Source: Prevotella sp.
GTDB taxonomy: Bacteria > Bacteroidota > Bacteroidia > Bacteroidales > Dysgonomonadaceae
DNA length: 20,699 nt
Direction of reading: 5' to 3'
Assembly: GCA_031260865.1 (NCBI GenBank)
Contig: JAISKQ010000335.1
Coordinates: 1-20,699, forward strand
The notes beneath the pieces are model-generated. The model was not told where the DNA came from, made no database searches, and worked only from the letters and a program-made list of their open reading frames with translations. This document shows, one piece after another, positions 15,271-20,699 of the stretch (its first letter is position 1; the number at the start of each line of letters is the position of its first letter). Both the position numbers and the translations under genes were made by a program.

Positions 15271-17373
15271 TTAATTATTGAACCGCCAGGAAATACCTAA
15301 TTTCAGTACACGGGGATTAACCGGATAACGATAGAGAGAGAAGGATTCACTATTACCCATTCCATTGGTAAGGTTATACATCATGACAAAAAAGCGGGTA
15401 TATTTCAAGTGCAGGTTCAGGTAAGCCGATGTGATGGGGAAATTCCCCAATTCCATATCCCGCTGGTTGTAGAATTGCATTGTCAGAAAATCATAGCCCG
15501 GCATGTAATACTTTGAATGGTAATGGGCGTCTGCTCCTAATTGCAGCGTCAAAACCTTTGCCAGTTTAGTAGTCAGGTATATATTTGTGTAAATACTTAA
15601 TTTAGGCAATGGTATAGCTACCTGATCTTCGGAATGCTGAAACACCACCTGATTATCCCAATGTAAAATTCCCGCCTCGAAATTCTGATCCAAACGCAAC
15701 GAAATGACCTGCACATCTCCGGATTTCTGGGTTGGAAGGCCATTCTCTCCGTAGTATATATATCCCTTGATGTTCTCTACGCCGCCGCTAACCTTCGTTT
15801 TAGAGAAAGACAATTCAGGGAAGTCTATTTCACCGCCTATATAGAACCGGTGCGTATCGTCAAAGTCTCTTTTCCAGTTCCAATATTTAGAAGAAAAATT
15901 ATTCTGGAAGAAACTCGGGCTTATATTCTTTATATAGGCTCTGCCTCTTACCGCGAAGTCTTTATTCTTAATGTTCAGCATTGTGGATATTTCTCCTTCA
16001 AGCCTGTAATCGCTGTTTAACAAATCCTTCTCCACAGTCGCCCTGTATCTCAGGTATCGCCCTTTTTCTTTCGATAACACACCGCCTATAAGCAAGGCGT
16101 TTTCACTCACTCTTTCGGAGAAGCCCGGTATTCCGGACACACTTCCCTCATTAACTTGAAAAACAGGCATGGAATATTTTCGCATATCGTATTCCGCAAA
16201 AGCGGTCAACCCAAATTTAGTCCATTTGCGGAATCCCTCATTCATGGCTAAAGCCAGTGTATTCTTGAACGAATAATAGGACATGTAATCATTCATATCC
16301 GCTATATACTTATTCGAGTTATTCAAATTTACCCATTCCGAATTGTCGTTATTCCACAGCATAGAAGGGTAAATATCATCCATTCCGGAGAATATAGTAC
16401 TCACTCTTCGACGCTGGTCGGTATAATGGGTAGTCAGAATAGCGCTTGCCAACGGAATGTAGTTTTTCTTCTTGCGCACCCCTACCACACTGTCGTTCAC
16501 CTGATATTCCTCGGAGTCATCGCCCAAATCATAGCGGTTAGTAACATAAAGATGACGCCCTCGCAACCTATTCCATGTATCCTTCACTCGCGTCGGAATA
16601 TCCAAAGAGTTCCCTTTGAAGTTTGAGTTCGTTATAGACGGGTCGTCCGGGTTGGTAATGTACAAAGTATCTTTTATTCCCCCATTTTCTATATTTGTGA
16701 GATTATTATTATGGAAGAAAGCGTGCATCTTATATTTGTCGCCTATATAACTCGCGTAGAAATCATAGCTTACCTCTTTATTGGATAGAGAGGTATAAAA
16801 TCCGCGGGAGTAGATATAATCGAAGTCAAAACCGACATTCAGTTTCTTTCCCATATTCATGGTCAGTTCCGCTTGGAAACGGTTTTCGGCGCTTTGCCCT
16901 CCGCCGCCGCTTTGATATTTAACCTCCGAATAAGGGACTTTTGTATTGTAGAAGTACTGATCTTCGGGGTTCTTCCGCCAAAAACGCATCGCGTCCATAA
17001 AAATAAAGCGGGACGTTTCAGGACGTTCAAAGAAAACCTTAGACTGAGCGGGAGAGCCTATATTACCTAAATAACCTATGGCCACGCCTTTGCCGTCAAC
17101 CAACATGCTTTGATGAAAGTCCAATACAGCCGAGTCCCGCGGCACGAACACACGCTCGCCCAGACGCGGCGTTATTTTCCATACATAAATATTAGGAACC
17201 TGAATTTTGGTTGTATCTATTGTACGTGCGCTCGCGGACATTTTATCTATCTCCACCCGCGCCGAATCTGTCTTTGTCCCGACATTGGATGGCAACGGAA
17301 TTCTCTTGAGTTGAGCCGTCAAAGCCGAGAATACCGCAAAAAACAGAAACAGGAGTACTATATATTTCTTCAT
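15271..17373 (-). CDS. Putative outer-membrane porin (Porin_10 family)
   Basis: A 700-residue protein with a signal peptide (KK, hydrophobic core, SALTAQ) and a predicted large outer-membrane barrel. The pattern is that of the Bacteroidota 'putative porin' family: a short N-terminal region with KVFFERPETSRFIFMDAMRFW (about 111–131), then Y-F-Y-N-T-K-V-P-Y-S-E, then many Tyr/Phe/Gly-rich amphipathic strands such as KKLNVGFDFDYIYSRGFY, YRLEGEISTMLNI and YLNLHLKYTRFFVMMYNLTNG. The last strand ends LKLGISWRFNN, with an aromatic near the C-terminus as usual for barrels. The start is supported by the intact signal peptide. It is followed by the solute-binding gene on the same strand. A -7-like box ends only five bases before the ATG. 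The substrate is unknown. Confidence 0.9.
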   Translation of the reverse strand: MKKYIVLLFLFFAVFSALTAQLKRIPLPSNVGTKTDSARVEIDKMSASARTIDTTKIQVPNIYVWKITPRLGERVFVPRDSAVLDFHQSMLVDGKGVAIGYLGNIGSPAQSKVFFERPETSRFIFMDAMRFWRKNPEDQYFYNTKVPYSEVKYQSGGGGQSAENRFQAELTMNMGKKLNVGFDFDYIYSRGFYTSLSNKEVSYDFYASYIGDKYKMHAFFHNNNLTNIENGGIKDTLYITNPDDPSITNSNFKGNSLDIPTRVKDTWNRLRGRHLYVTNRYDLGDDSEEYQVNDSVVGVRKKKNYIPLASAILTTHYTDQRRRVSTIFSGMDDIYPSMLWNNDNSEWVNLNNSNKYIADMNDYMSYYSFKNTLALAMNEGFRKWTKFGLTAFAEYDMRKYSMPVFQVNEGSVSGIPGFSERVSENALLIGGVLSKEKGRYLRYRATVEKDLLNSDYRLEGEISTMLNIKNKDFAVRGRAYIKNISPSFFQNNFSSKYWNWKRDFDDTHRFYIGGEIDFPELSFSKTKVSGGVENIKGYIYYGENGLPTQKSGDVQVISLRLDQNFEAGILHWDNQVVFQHSEDQVAIPLPKLSIYTNIYLTTKLAKVLTLQLGADAHYHSKYYMPGYDFLTMQFYNQRDMELGNFPITSAYLNLHLKYTRFFVMMYNLTNGMGNSESFSLYRYPVNPRVLKLGISWRFNN

Positions 17374-17378
17374 CGCTG

Positions 17379-17386
17379 CAAAAGTA
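17379..17386 (-). promoter_or_regulatory. -7 promoter box directly in front of the porin start
   Basis: On the minus strand TACTTTTG fits TAnnTTTG exactly and ends five bases before the ATG at 17373. If used, the transcript would start at or within a few bases of the start codon, giving a leaderless or nearly leaderless mRNA. TTG lies about 15 bases further upstream, closer than the usual -33 distance, so support is partial. Confidence 0.4.
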
Positions 17387-17495
17387 CGAAAAATTATTTT
17401 TCAATCCCCTGAAAAACATATTTTTGTACGCAAGAGTAATCAGTATGGATAACAACATGAAAACAAGCAAATTACATTACCATACAGCACTTTAT

Positions 17496-17545
17496 CACCG
17501 TTTCAAAGAACTCACTATAAAAGGATGGTTCTTTTAAAAAGGTGA
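17496..17545. other. Imperfect hairpin upstream of the porin gene
   Basis: TCACC (17496–17500) pairs with GGTGA (17541–17545), and inside it AAAGAAC (17506–17512) pairs with GTTCTTT (17528–17534). The right arm overlaps the first copy of the 21-bp repeat. A similar hairpin starts in the second copy (GGTGA at 17606, TCACC at 17631). The function is unknown. Confidence 0.4.
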
Positions 17546-17719
17546 CAAAAGTAACAGTTTAGAGTTCAAGTTTATTAGAGTTCAAGTTTACTAGATTTCT
17601 AAAAAGGTGACAAAAGTAACACTTTTAGTTATCACCGCTTCGCGCCATTCTTCGTCCTTGTAAACTTGCACGCTTGCACGCGTGTAAACTCAAAACTTAA
17701 AAAAGTGACAAAAGTAACA
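17536..17719. repeat. Three copies of a 21-bp repeat
   Basis: Five A followed by GGTGACAAAAGTAACA occurs at 17536–17556 and 17601–17621 without mismatch. It recurs at 17699–17719 with one change (G to A at position 6). The copies are 65 and 98 bases apart, all in the same orientation, and alternate with phased octamer arrays. I found no further copy in this window. Confidence 0.8.
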
Positions 17720-17821
17720 ACTCTTTATTACTTTCTTCAGTAGCTTTTTCTTCTTTGACTCATAACTTATTACTCAAAACTTCCAACTCTTCTTTTCTTC
17801 TTGTAACTCGTAACTTGTAAC
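17562..17821. repeat. Phased octamer and heptamer arrays in the porin–sigma gap
   Basis: There are three blocks. At 17562–17601, five consecutive 8-bp words include GAGTTCAA twice plus GTTTACTA and GATTTCTA. At 17658–17689, four consecutive 8-bp words include TTGTAAAC and two tandem TTGCACGC. At 17801–17821, three tandem heptamers TTGTAAC, TCGTAAC, TTGTAAC. Between the blocks lie the 21-bp repeats. The remainder of the 17374–17918 gap is A/T-rich, and I see no gene in it. Confidence 0.7.
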
Positions 17822-17918
17822 TACTTCCTATTAGATAATTTTGTAAAAAAGAGATGACGGTTTTTCGCCGTTTGTCGGTGTTAATATATATTATAAAAGA
17901 TTAAAAATACTGCTCAAT

Positions 17919-18176
17919 CTACTTTCTGTCTTGATATTTATAATCAATCAATAGCTCTTGAAGGCGTTTCCGCGCGAAGGAAACACGACTCTTCACCGTG
18001 CCGATAGGCAAAACCAGTTCTTTTGCTATTTCTTCATACTTATATCCTGAAATATGCATTGAAAAAGGAAGCTTATATTCATCCGAAAAGTTGTTTATAA
18101 CTCTGAATATCTCAGCCACAGTGTAAAACTCGTCATTTTTGGCGTTCTTGGCATCGGTTAAGTTAGTATTTGCCAT
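17919..18176 (-). CDS. Truncated ECF-type sigma factor: region 4 only
   Basis: The 85-residue product matches the C-terminal half of a common Bacteroidota ECF sigma factor. Region 4 is complete: FYTVAEIFRVINNFSDEYKLPFSMHISGYKYEEIAKEL, then the recognition helix-turn-helix LPIGTVKSRVSFARKRLQELL (residues about 45–76). Region 2, which binds the -10 box and core polymerase, is missing. The frame has an in-frame TAA shortly upstream of the ATG, and the 400 bases beyond hold a structured, non-coding stretch. The missing half is therefore not just a misplaced start or a nearby frameshift. It could be a decayed gene or a stand-alone DNA-binding or regulatory protein. The region-4 motif itself is well kept, which argues mildly against old decay. 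A terminator-like structure sits 44 bases upstream. Confidence 0.7.
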   Translation of the reverse strand: MANTNLTDAKNAKNDEFYTVAEIFRVINNFSDEYKLPFSMHISGYKYEEIAKELVLPIGTVKSRVSFARKRLQELLIDYKYQDRK

Positions 18177-18219
18177 ATATTTTAAGAGTTGCGAGCAAAA
18201 CCCTTAAACTCAGGCAAAC

Positions 18220-18309
18220 AAAAAAAGCGTGAAACTGCTTGCTGAATGCTTATTTTCAATCTCCGGCTCTGGTAAACCGTTTCACCAAATAAGCGCAAAC
18301 AGTTCACGC
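18220..18309 (-). terminator. Terminator-like alternative fold ending in seven U
   Basis: On the minus strand GCGTGAACTG (18309–18300) pairs with CAGTTTCACGC (18237–18227, one bulged base). GCTTATTT (18294–18287) pairs with AAATAAGC (18255–18248), and GGTGAAA pairs with TTTACC inside. Seven T follow directly at 18226–18220. It ends 44 bases before the sigma-like ATG and is mutually exclusive with the rod and UUCG hairpin. Confidence 0.55.
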
Positions 18310-18378
18310 CCGAAGACGTGAACCTCCGCACTTTATTCTCGGTGAAATTTACCAGATTTCGAGATTGAGAGAATAAAG
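18220..18378 (-). promoter_or_regulatory. Structured leader RNA / attenuator candidate
   Basis: Read on the minus strand, a long rod forms between 18341–18378 and 18248–18286: TTTCACC/GGTGAAA (7 bp), CTGGTAAA/TTTACCAG (8 bp, after a 3-base bulge), a 5×5 internal loop, TCAATCTC/GAGATTGA (8 bp), then TTATT/AATAA. The apical part holds a 9-pair hairpin (18302–18323) closed by a UUCG tetraloop. One pair is G·U on the minus strand but C·A on the plus strand, which favours minus-strand transcription. The 3' arm of this hairpin and the 3' arm of the rod are alternatively used in a terminator-like fold (see next feature). The element lies between hisB and the sigma-like gene. I do not recognise a known riboswitch or 6S RNA core. 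Confidence 0.6.
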
Positions 18379-18446
18379 GCTAAAAGCCCGTATATTAATA
18401 TTTTAAATTACGATATTTTTGCTTTTTTATATTTTTTGATTTTAAG

Positions 18447-18460
18447 TTTGTACAAATTTA
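18447..18460 (-). promoter_or_regulatory. -7 box and overlapping palindrome upstream of the structured leader
   Basis: Minus-strand TAAATTTG (18460–18453) fits TAnnTTTG. A TTTG at 18488–18485 lies 24 bases upstream, somewhat further than the usual -33 spacing. The 10-bp palindrome TTTGTACAAA (18447–18456) overlaps the box and could be an operator. A start near 18446 would give a leader of about 225 bases up to the T run. The surrounding 18390–18530 is extremely A/T-rich and has no gene. Confidence 0.4.
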
Positions 18461-18575
18461 TAATTATTTTTTTTGATTTTCAGGCAAAAAGTCAATTTTA
18501 CGAAAAATACTTTTCAAGAATGTCGGTTGCCGGTGGAAAATTATGGTTAATCCTTTTTATGACACAACCTATCAG

Positions 18576-19691
18576 CTATATGACGCCCTTTGTCGATGGC
18601 AATTCATAGTTGAATATATCCCTTTTCTTCGCCATCTTTAACGCGCGGGCAAAGGCTTTGAATATGCCTTCTATTTTGTGATGTTCATTTGTTCCTTCCG
18701 CTTTTATGTTCAGATTCATCTTAGCCGAGTCGCTCAAGGATTTGAAGAAATGCAGAAACATCTCGGTGGGCATATCCCCTACCCTTTCGCGATGAAACGA
18801 AGCGTCCCAAACCAGCCACGGACGACCGCCAAAGTCGAGCGCCACGGAGCATAAGCAATCATCCATAGGTAAGCAAAAGCCATAACGTTCAATACCTCTC
18901 TTGTCTCCAAAGGCTTTGTACAAAGCTTCGCCCAAAGCGATCGCCGTGTCTTCTATCGTATGGTGTTCATCTACATTCAGATCGCCATTTACCTTTATAA
19001 TAAGGTCAGTACCCGAATGTTTACCGATTTGTTCCAGCATGTGATCGAAAAAGCCTAATCCTGTGGATATATCGCAATCGCCCTTACCATCAAGATTCAA
19101 AGCTATATAAATATCCGTTTCTTTGGTCGCGCGTTTCACTTCGGCTTTACGTTCTCCCGCGAAAAGGAACTCGCTTATGACATCCCAATCGGTTGTTCGC
19201 AGCGCGCAGAAGTCTTTCAGATTGTCCAGCAAGGATGTGTCATCTTGCATAAAAATAGCTTTACAACCAAGGTTCTTAGCCAATTCCACATCCGTTGGCC
19301 TATCACCTATGACATAGGAATGTTCCAAATCATATTCTCCCGTAAGGTATTTACCGAACATCCCTATTCCGGGTTTACGCGTTGGGGCGTTATCTTCCGG
19401 AAAACTCCTGTCGATAAGAATATCATCAAACACAACGCCTTCACCTTCCAGCGTCTTCAATATCTTGTCATGAGCAGGCAGGAATGTATCTTCCGGAAAG
19501 GACAAAGTACCCAAACCATCCTGATTAGTAACCATAACAAATTCAAAATCAAGATTTTTACGAATAAAATAAAGATTACGCATCACTTTGGGATAAAACT
19601 CTAATTTTTCAAGGCTATCCAACTGATAATCTACCGGCGGTTCTATCACCAGCGTACCATCCCTATCTATAAATAAAGCCCTTCTTTTCAT
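18576..19691 (-). CDS. hisB: Bifunctional histidinol-phosphatase / imidazoleglycerol-phosphate dehydratase
   Basis: A 371-residue two-domain enzyme of histidine biosynthesis. Residues 1 to about 170 are the HAD-type histidinol-phosphate phosphatase: FIDRDGTL with Asp9 and Asp11, VTNQDGLG, and [15 protein letters not shown]. From about 183 follows the dehydratase with its metal-binding His motifs [14 protein letters not shown] (about 213), [10 protein letters not shown] (about 240) and EHHKIEG (about 336). The dehydratase makes imidazole-acetol phosphate; the phosphatase makes histidinol. In the phosphatase the loop before RKP reads [12 protein letters not shown] and lacks the zinc-binding cysteines known from the E. 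coli enzyme. The gene lies 55 bases after the lipoprotein gene and two genes after hisC, consistent with one operon. Domain lengths are normal. Confidence 0.97.
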   Translation of the reverse strand: MKRRALFIDRDGTLVIEPPVDYQLDSLEKLEFYPKVMRNLYFIRKNLDFEFVMVTNQDGLGTLSFPEDTFLPAHDKILKTLEGEGVVFDDILIDRSFPEDNAPTRKPGIGMFGKYLTGEYDLEHSYVIGDRPTDVELAKNLGCKAIFMQDDTSLLDNLKDFCALRTTDWDVISEFLFAGERKAEVKRATKETDIYIALNLDGKGDCDISTGLGFFDHMLEQIGKHSGTDLIIKVNGDLNVDEHHTIEDTAIALGEALYKAFGDKRGIERYGFCLPMDDCLCSVALDFGGRPWLVWDASFHRERVGDMPTEMFLHFFKSLSDSAKMNLNIKAEGTNEHHKIEGIFKAFARALKMAKKRDIFNYELPSTKGVI

Positions 19692-19746
19692 CTGTTATTT
19701 TTCATTTAAGGTTTCAGACCTTTTTATTATTGGAGGAATCGCCTCA

Positions 19747-20463
19747 TCAGTCAATGATAACGTTTCGATTCTTCATATTGACAGCCATCAGATATGATTT
19801 GTCGGTCTTGCGTACCCGGGACAAAATATATTTGCTTTTCGTATTTTGCTCCATATCAAAGACTTCCATCGTAAATTCACCCGGATCGTTATACGCGGCG
19901 TAACCGACGATGACAAACATTCGATCATCGATCCAGAACACAGCGTCAGCGCTATCCGAATATCCCCGGTATGAGACTAAAACAGCGCTTTTGTCTTTTC
20001 TATTAAACAATGAGATTCCCTGGTTATCATCCGATCCGCCAAAATGGTACTTCCCGTCTTCGGCAAGAAAGACGGACGACGCCTCCAACAGATTTACATA
20101 CCGCGACTTATCGGGAGAATAATCATAAAACCGGGGGTTATACACATTCCTGCCTTTCGTAAATCCGATATAATTATGGTACGAATACGCCGTATCACTC
20201 TTCAGCTTTTCAATATCCAAGGAGGAAACCTGCTTCGTCCTAAAATCCGAAATGTCCAGAGCATAATATTTCAGCCAATCATCAATCGCCGGTTTTATTT
20301 TCTCTGCTAATTTACCATCAATATATTCCATTTCCGGTGAAACGACCGTATCTAAAGCGTTTAACGCCTCTTTCTCCGAAACGGCGTTTGAGTCTGAAGA
20401 AACCGGCTTCTTGCAGCTAACGCTCAAACAAATAAGGATACTTATAACAATAATATTTTTCAC
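19747..20463 (-). CDS. Lipoprotein of unknown function inserted between hisC and hisB
   Basis: A 238-residue protein with a lipoprotein signal peptide: KN, a hydrophobic core, LSVSC with Cys17 as the likely lipid site, then KK. Basic residues after Cys suggest it stays on the periplasmic side. A Ser/Glu-rich linker is followed by a helical segment (KLAEKIKPAIDDWLKYYALD, about 53–72) and then beta-rich repeats such as YHFGGSDDNQGISLFN, AVFWIDDRMFVIVGY and FTMEVFDMEQ, which look like propeller-type blades. No enzyme motif was found and I do not recognise the family. It starts 17 bases after the hisC stop and ends 55 bases before hisB, so it is co-oriented and probably co-transcribed with them. 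A role in histidine synthesis is not implied by its sequence. Confidence 0.75.
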   Translation of the reverse strand: MKNIIVISILICLSVSCKKPVSSDSNAVSEKEALNALDTVVSPEMEYIDGKLAEKIKPAIDDWLKYYALDISDFRTKQVSSLDIEKLKSDTAYSYHNYIGFTKGRNVYNPRFYDYSPDKSRYVNLLEASSVFLAEDGKYHFGGSDDNQGISLFNRKDKSAVLVSYRGYSDSADAVFWIDDRMFVIVGYAAYNDPGEFTMEVFDMEQNTKSKYILSRVRKTDKSYLMAVNMKNRNVIID

Positions 20464-20480
20464 AAGCCCAATTTCTTAAT

Positions 20481-20699
20481 TTATAAAGTGTGTAAAGTCT
20501 CTATCAATATTTTATTCTCTTCATCCGTGCCCACCGTGATGCGCAAACATCCCGCGCAAAGGGATACGGAATTACGGTTGCGCACAATCACTCCTTTGTC
20601 CGCCAATTTTTTATACAATCCATCGGCGTCATCCACCCTCACCAACAGAAAATTAGCGTCCGTAGGATAGATTTTTTCGACAAAAGGCAACTTTGTCAA
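20481..20699 (-). CDS. hisC: Histidinol-phosphate aminotransferase, C-terminal part (gene continues beyond window)
   Basis: The frame is open to the window edge, so only the last 73 residues are visible and the start lies outside. The sequence is the small-domain end of a fold-type I PLP aminotransferase: PTDANFLLVRVDDADGLYKKL, then GVIVRNRNS, then CLRITVGTDEENKILIETL. The Arg in LRITVGT is the conserved residue that binds the substrate's acidic group in this family. HisC converts imidazole-acetol phosphate to histidinol phosphate with glutamate. Its place upstream of hisB on the same strand supports HisC over other aminotransferases. The catalytic lysine region is not in the window. Confidence 0.93.
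   Translation of the reverse strand: MTKLPFVEKIYPTDANFLLVRVDDADGLYKKLADKGVIVRNRNSVSLCAGCLRITVGTDEENKILIETLHTL

Noticed and set aside
17110..17470. Open frames of 100 (+) and 75 (-) residues overlapping the 5' end of the porin gene
   Set aside because: They overlap the porin signal peptide region and have no signal, domain or promoter support.
17536..17719. Three spaced direct repeats that resemble a small CRISPR array
   Set aside because: Spacing is uneven (44 and 77 bases between copies), the spacers are themselves repeat words, the unit is only 21 bp, and there are no cas genes in the window.
18220..18378. 6S RNA or signal recognition particle RNA
   Set aside because: The rod shape is reminiscent of 6S RNA, but there is no large central bubble. 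The conserved SRP core (GGAAGG-type loop) is absent. An Rfam search would be decisive.
18177..18575. Possible region 2 of the sigma factor in another frame upstream
   Set aside because: There is an in-frame stop just before the ATG. The following stretch is a set of inverted repeats and A/T runs, with no readable region 2 motif in any minus-strand frame that I could see.

Overview
The window looks like a chromosomal segment of an anaerobic member of the Bacteroidota, most likely order Bacteroidales. The evidence is a complete type IX secretion (Por/Gld) core cluster, pyruvate:ferredoxin oxidoreductase, a Porin_10-type outer-membrane protein, a recF–DUF721 gene pair, AT-rich spacers and promoter-like boxes of the Bacteroidetes TAnnTTTG type. 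I cannot name a genus. I saw no tRNA, rRNA, insertion sequence, integrase or CRISPR array.

Layout. Bases 1–1210 (+) hold the 3' end of recF, a DUF721/DciA-like gene and a hot-dog thioesterase in one tight transcription unit. A small lipoprotein (1342–1866) and a GH13 amylase-family lipoprotein (2048–3409) follow on the same strand. A bidirectional hairpin terminator separates them from the converging gldK-gldL-gldM-gldN operon (9008–3505, minus). Upstream of that, also on minus, lie nifJ (12747–9184), an AAA-type ATPase (14030–12837), a membrane-anchored solute-binding protein (15121–14309) and a putative porin (17373–15271). After a 545-base repeat-rich gap come an 85-residue sigma region-4 protein (18176–17919) and its long structured leader (about 18446–18180). 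The window ends with part of a histidine operon (minus): 3' end of hisC, an unknown lipoprotein, and bifunctional hisB.

How it works together. GldK/N form the periplasmic ring and GldL/M the proton-driven inner-membrane motor of the type IX secretion system. Here GldK is unusual: it lacks a lipobox and carries an N-terminal region that reads as an eight-stranded outer-membrane barrel ahead of its formylglycine-enzyme-like domain. The ring may therefore be anchored by a fused barrel rather than by lipid. NifJ supplies reduced ferredoxin and acetyl-CoA. HisC/HisB are late histidine-biosynthesis steps.

Most interesting non-coding signals. (1) On the minus strand upstream of the sigma-like gene, a long rod with a UUCG-capped hairpin competes with a terminator-like hairpin ending in seven U. 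This has the architecture of an attenuator or switch RNA. (2) Several intergenic gaps carry phased 7–8 bp word arrays (GTTACAA, GAGTTCAA, GTTTACTA and relatives, in both orientations). In one gap these alternate with three copies of a 21-bp repeat. All function and structure calls were made by eye from sequence; no database search or folding program was run.
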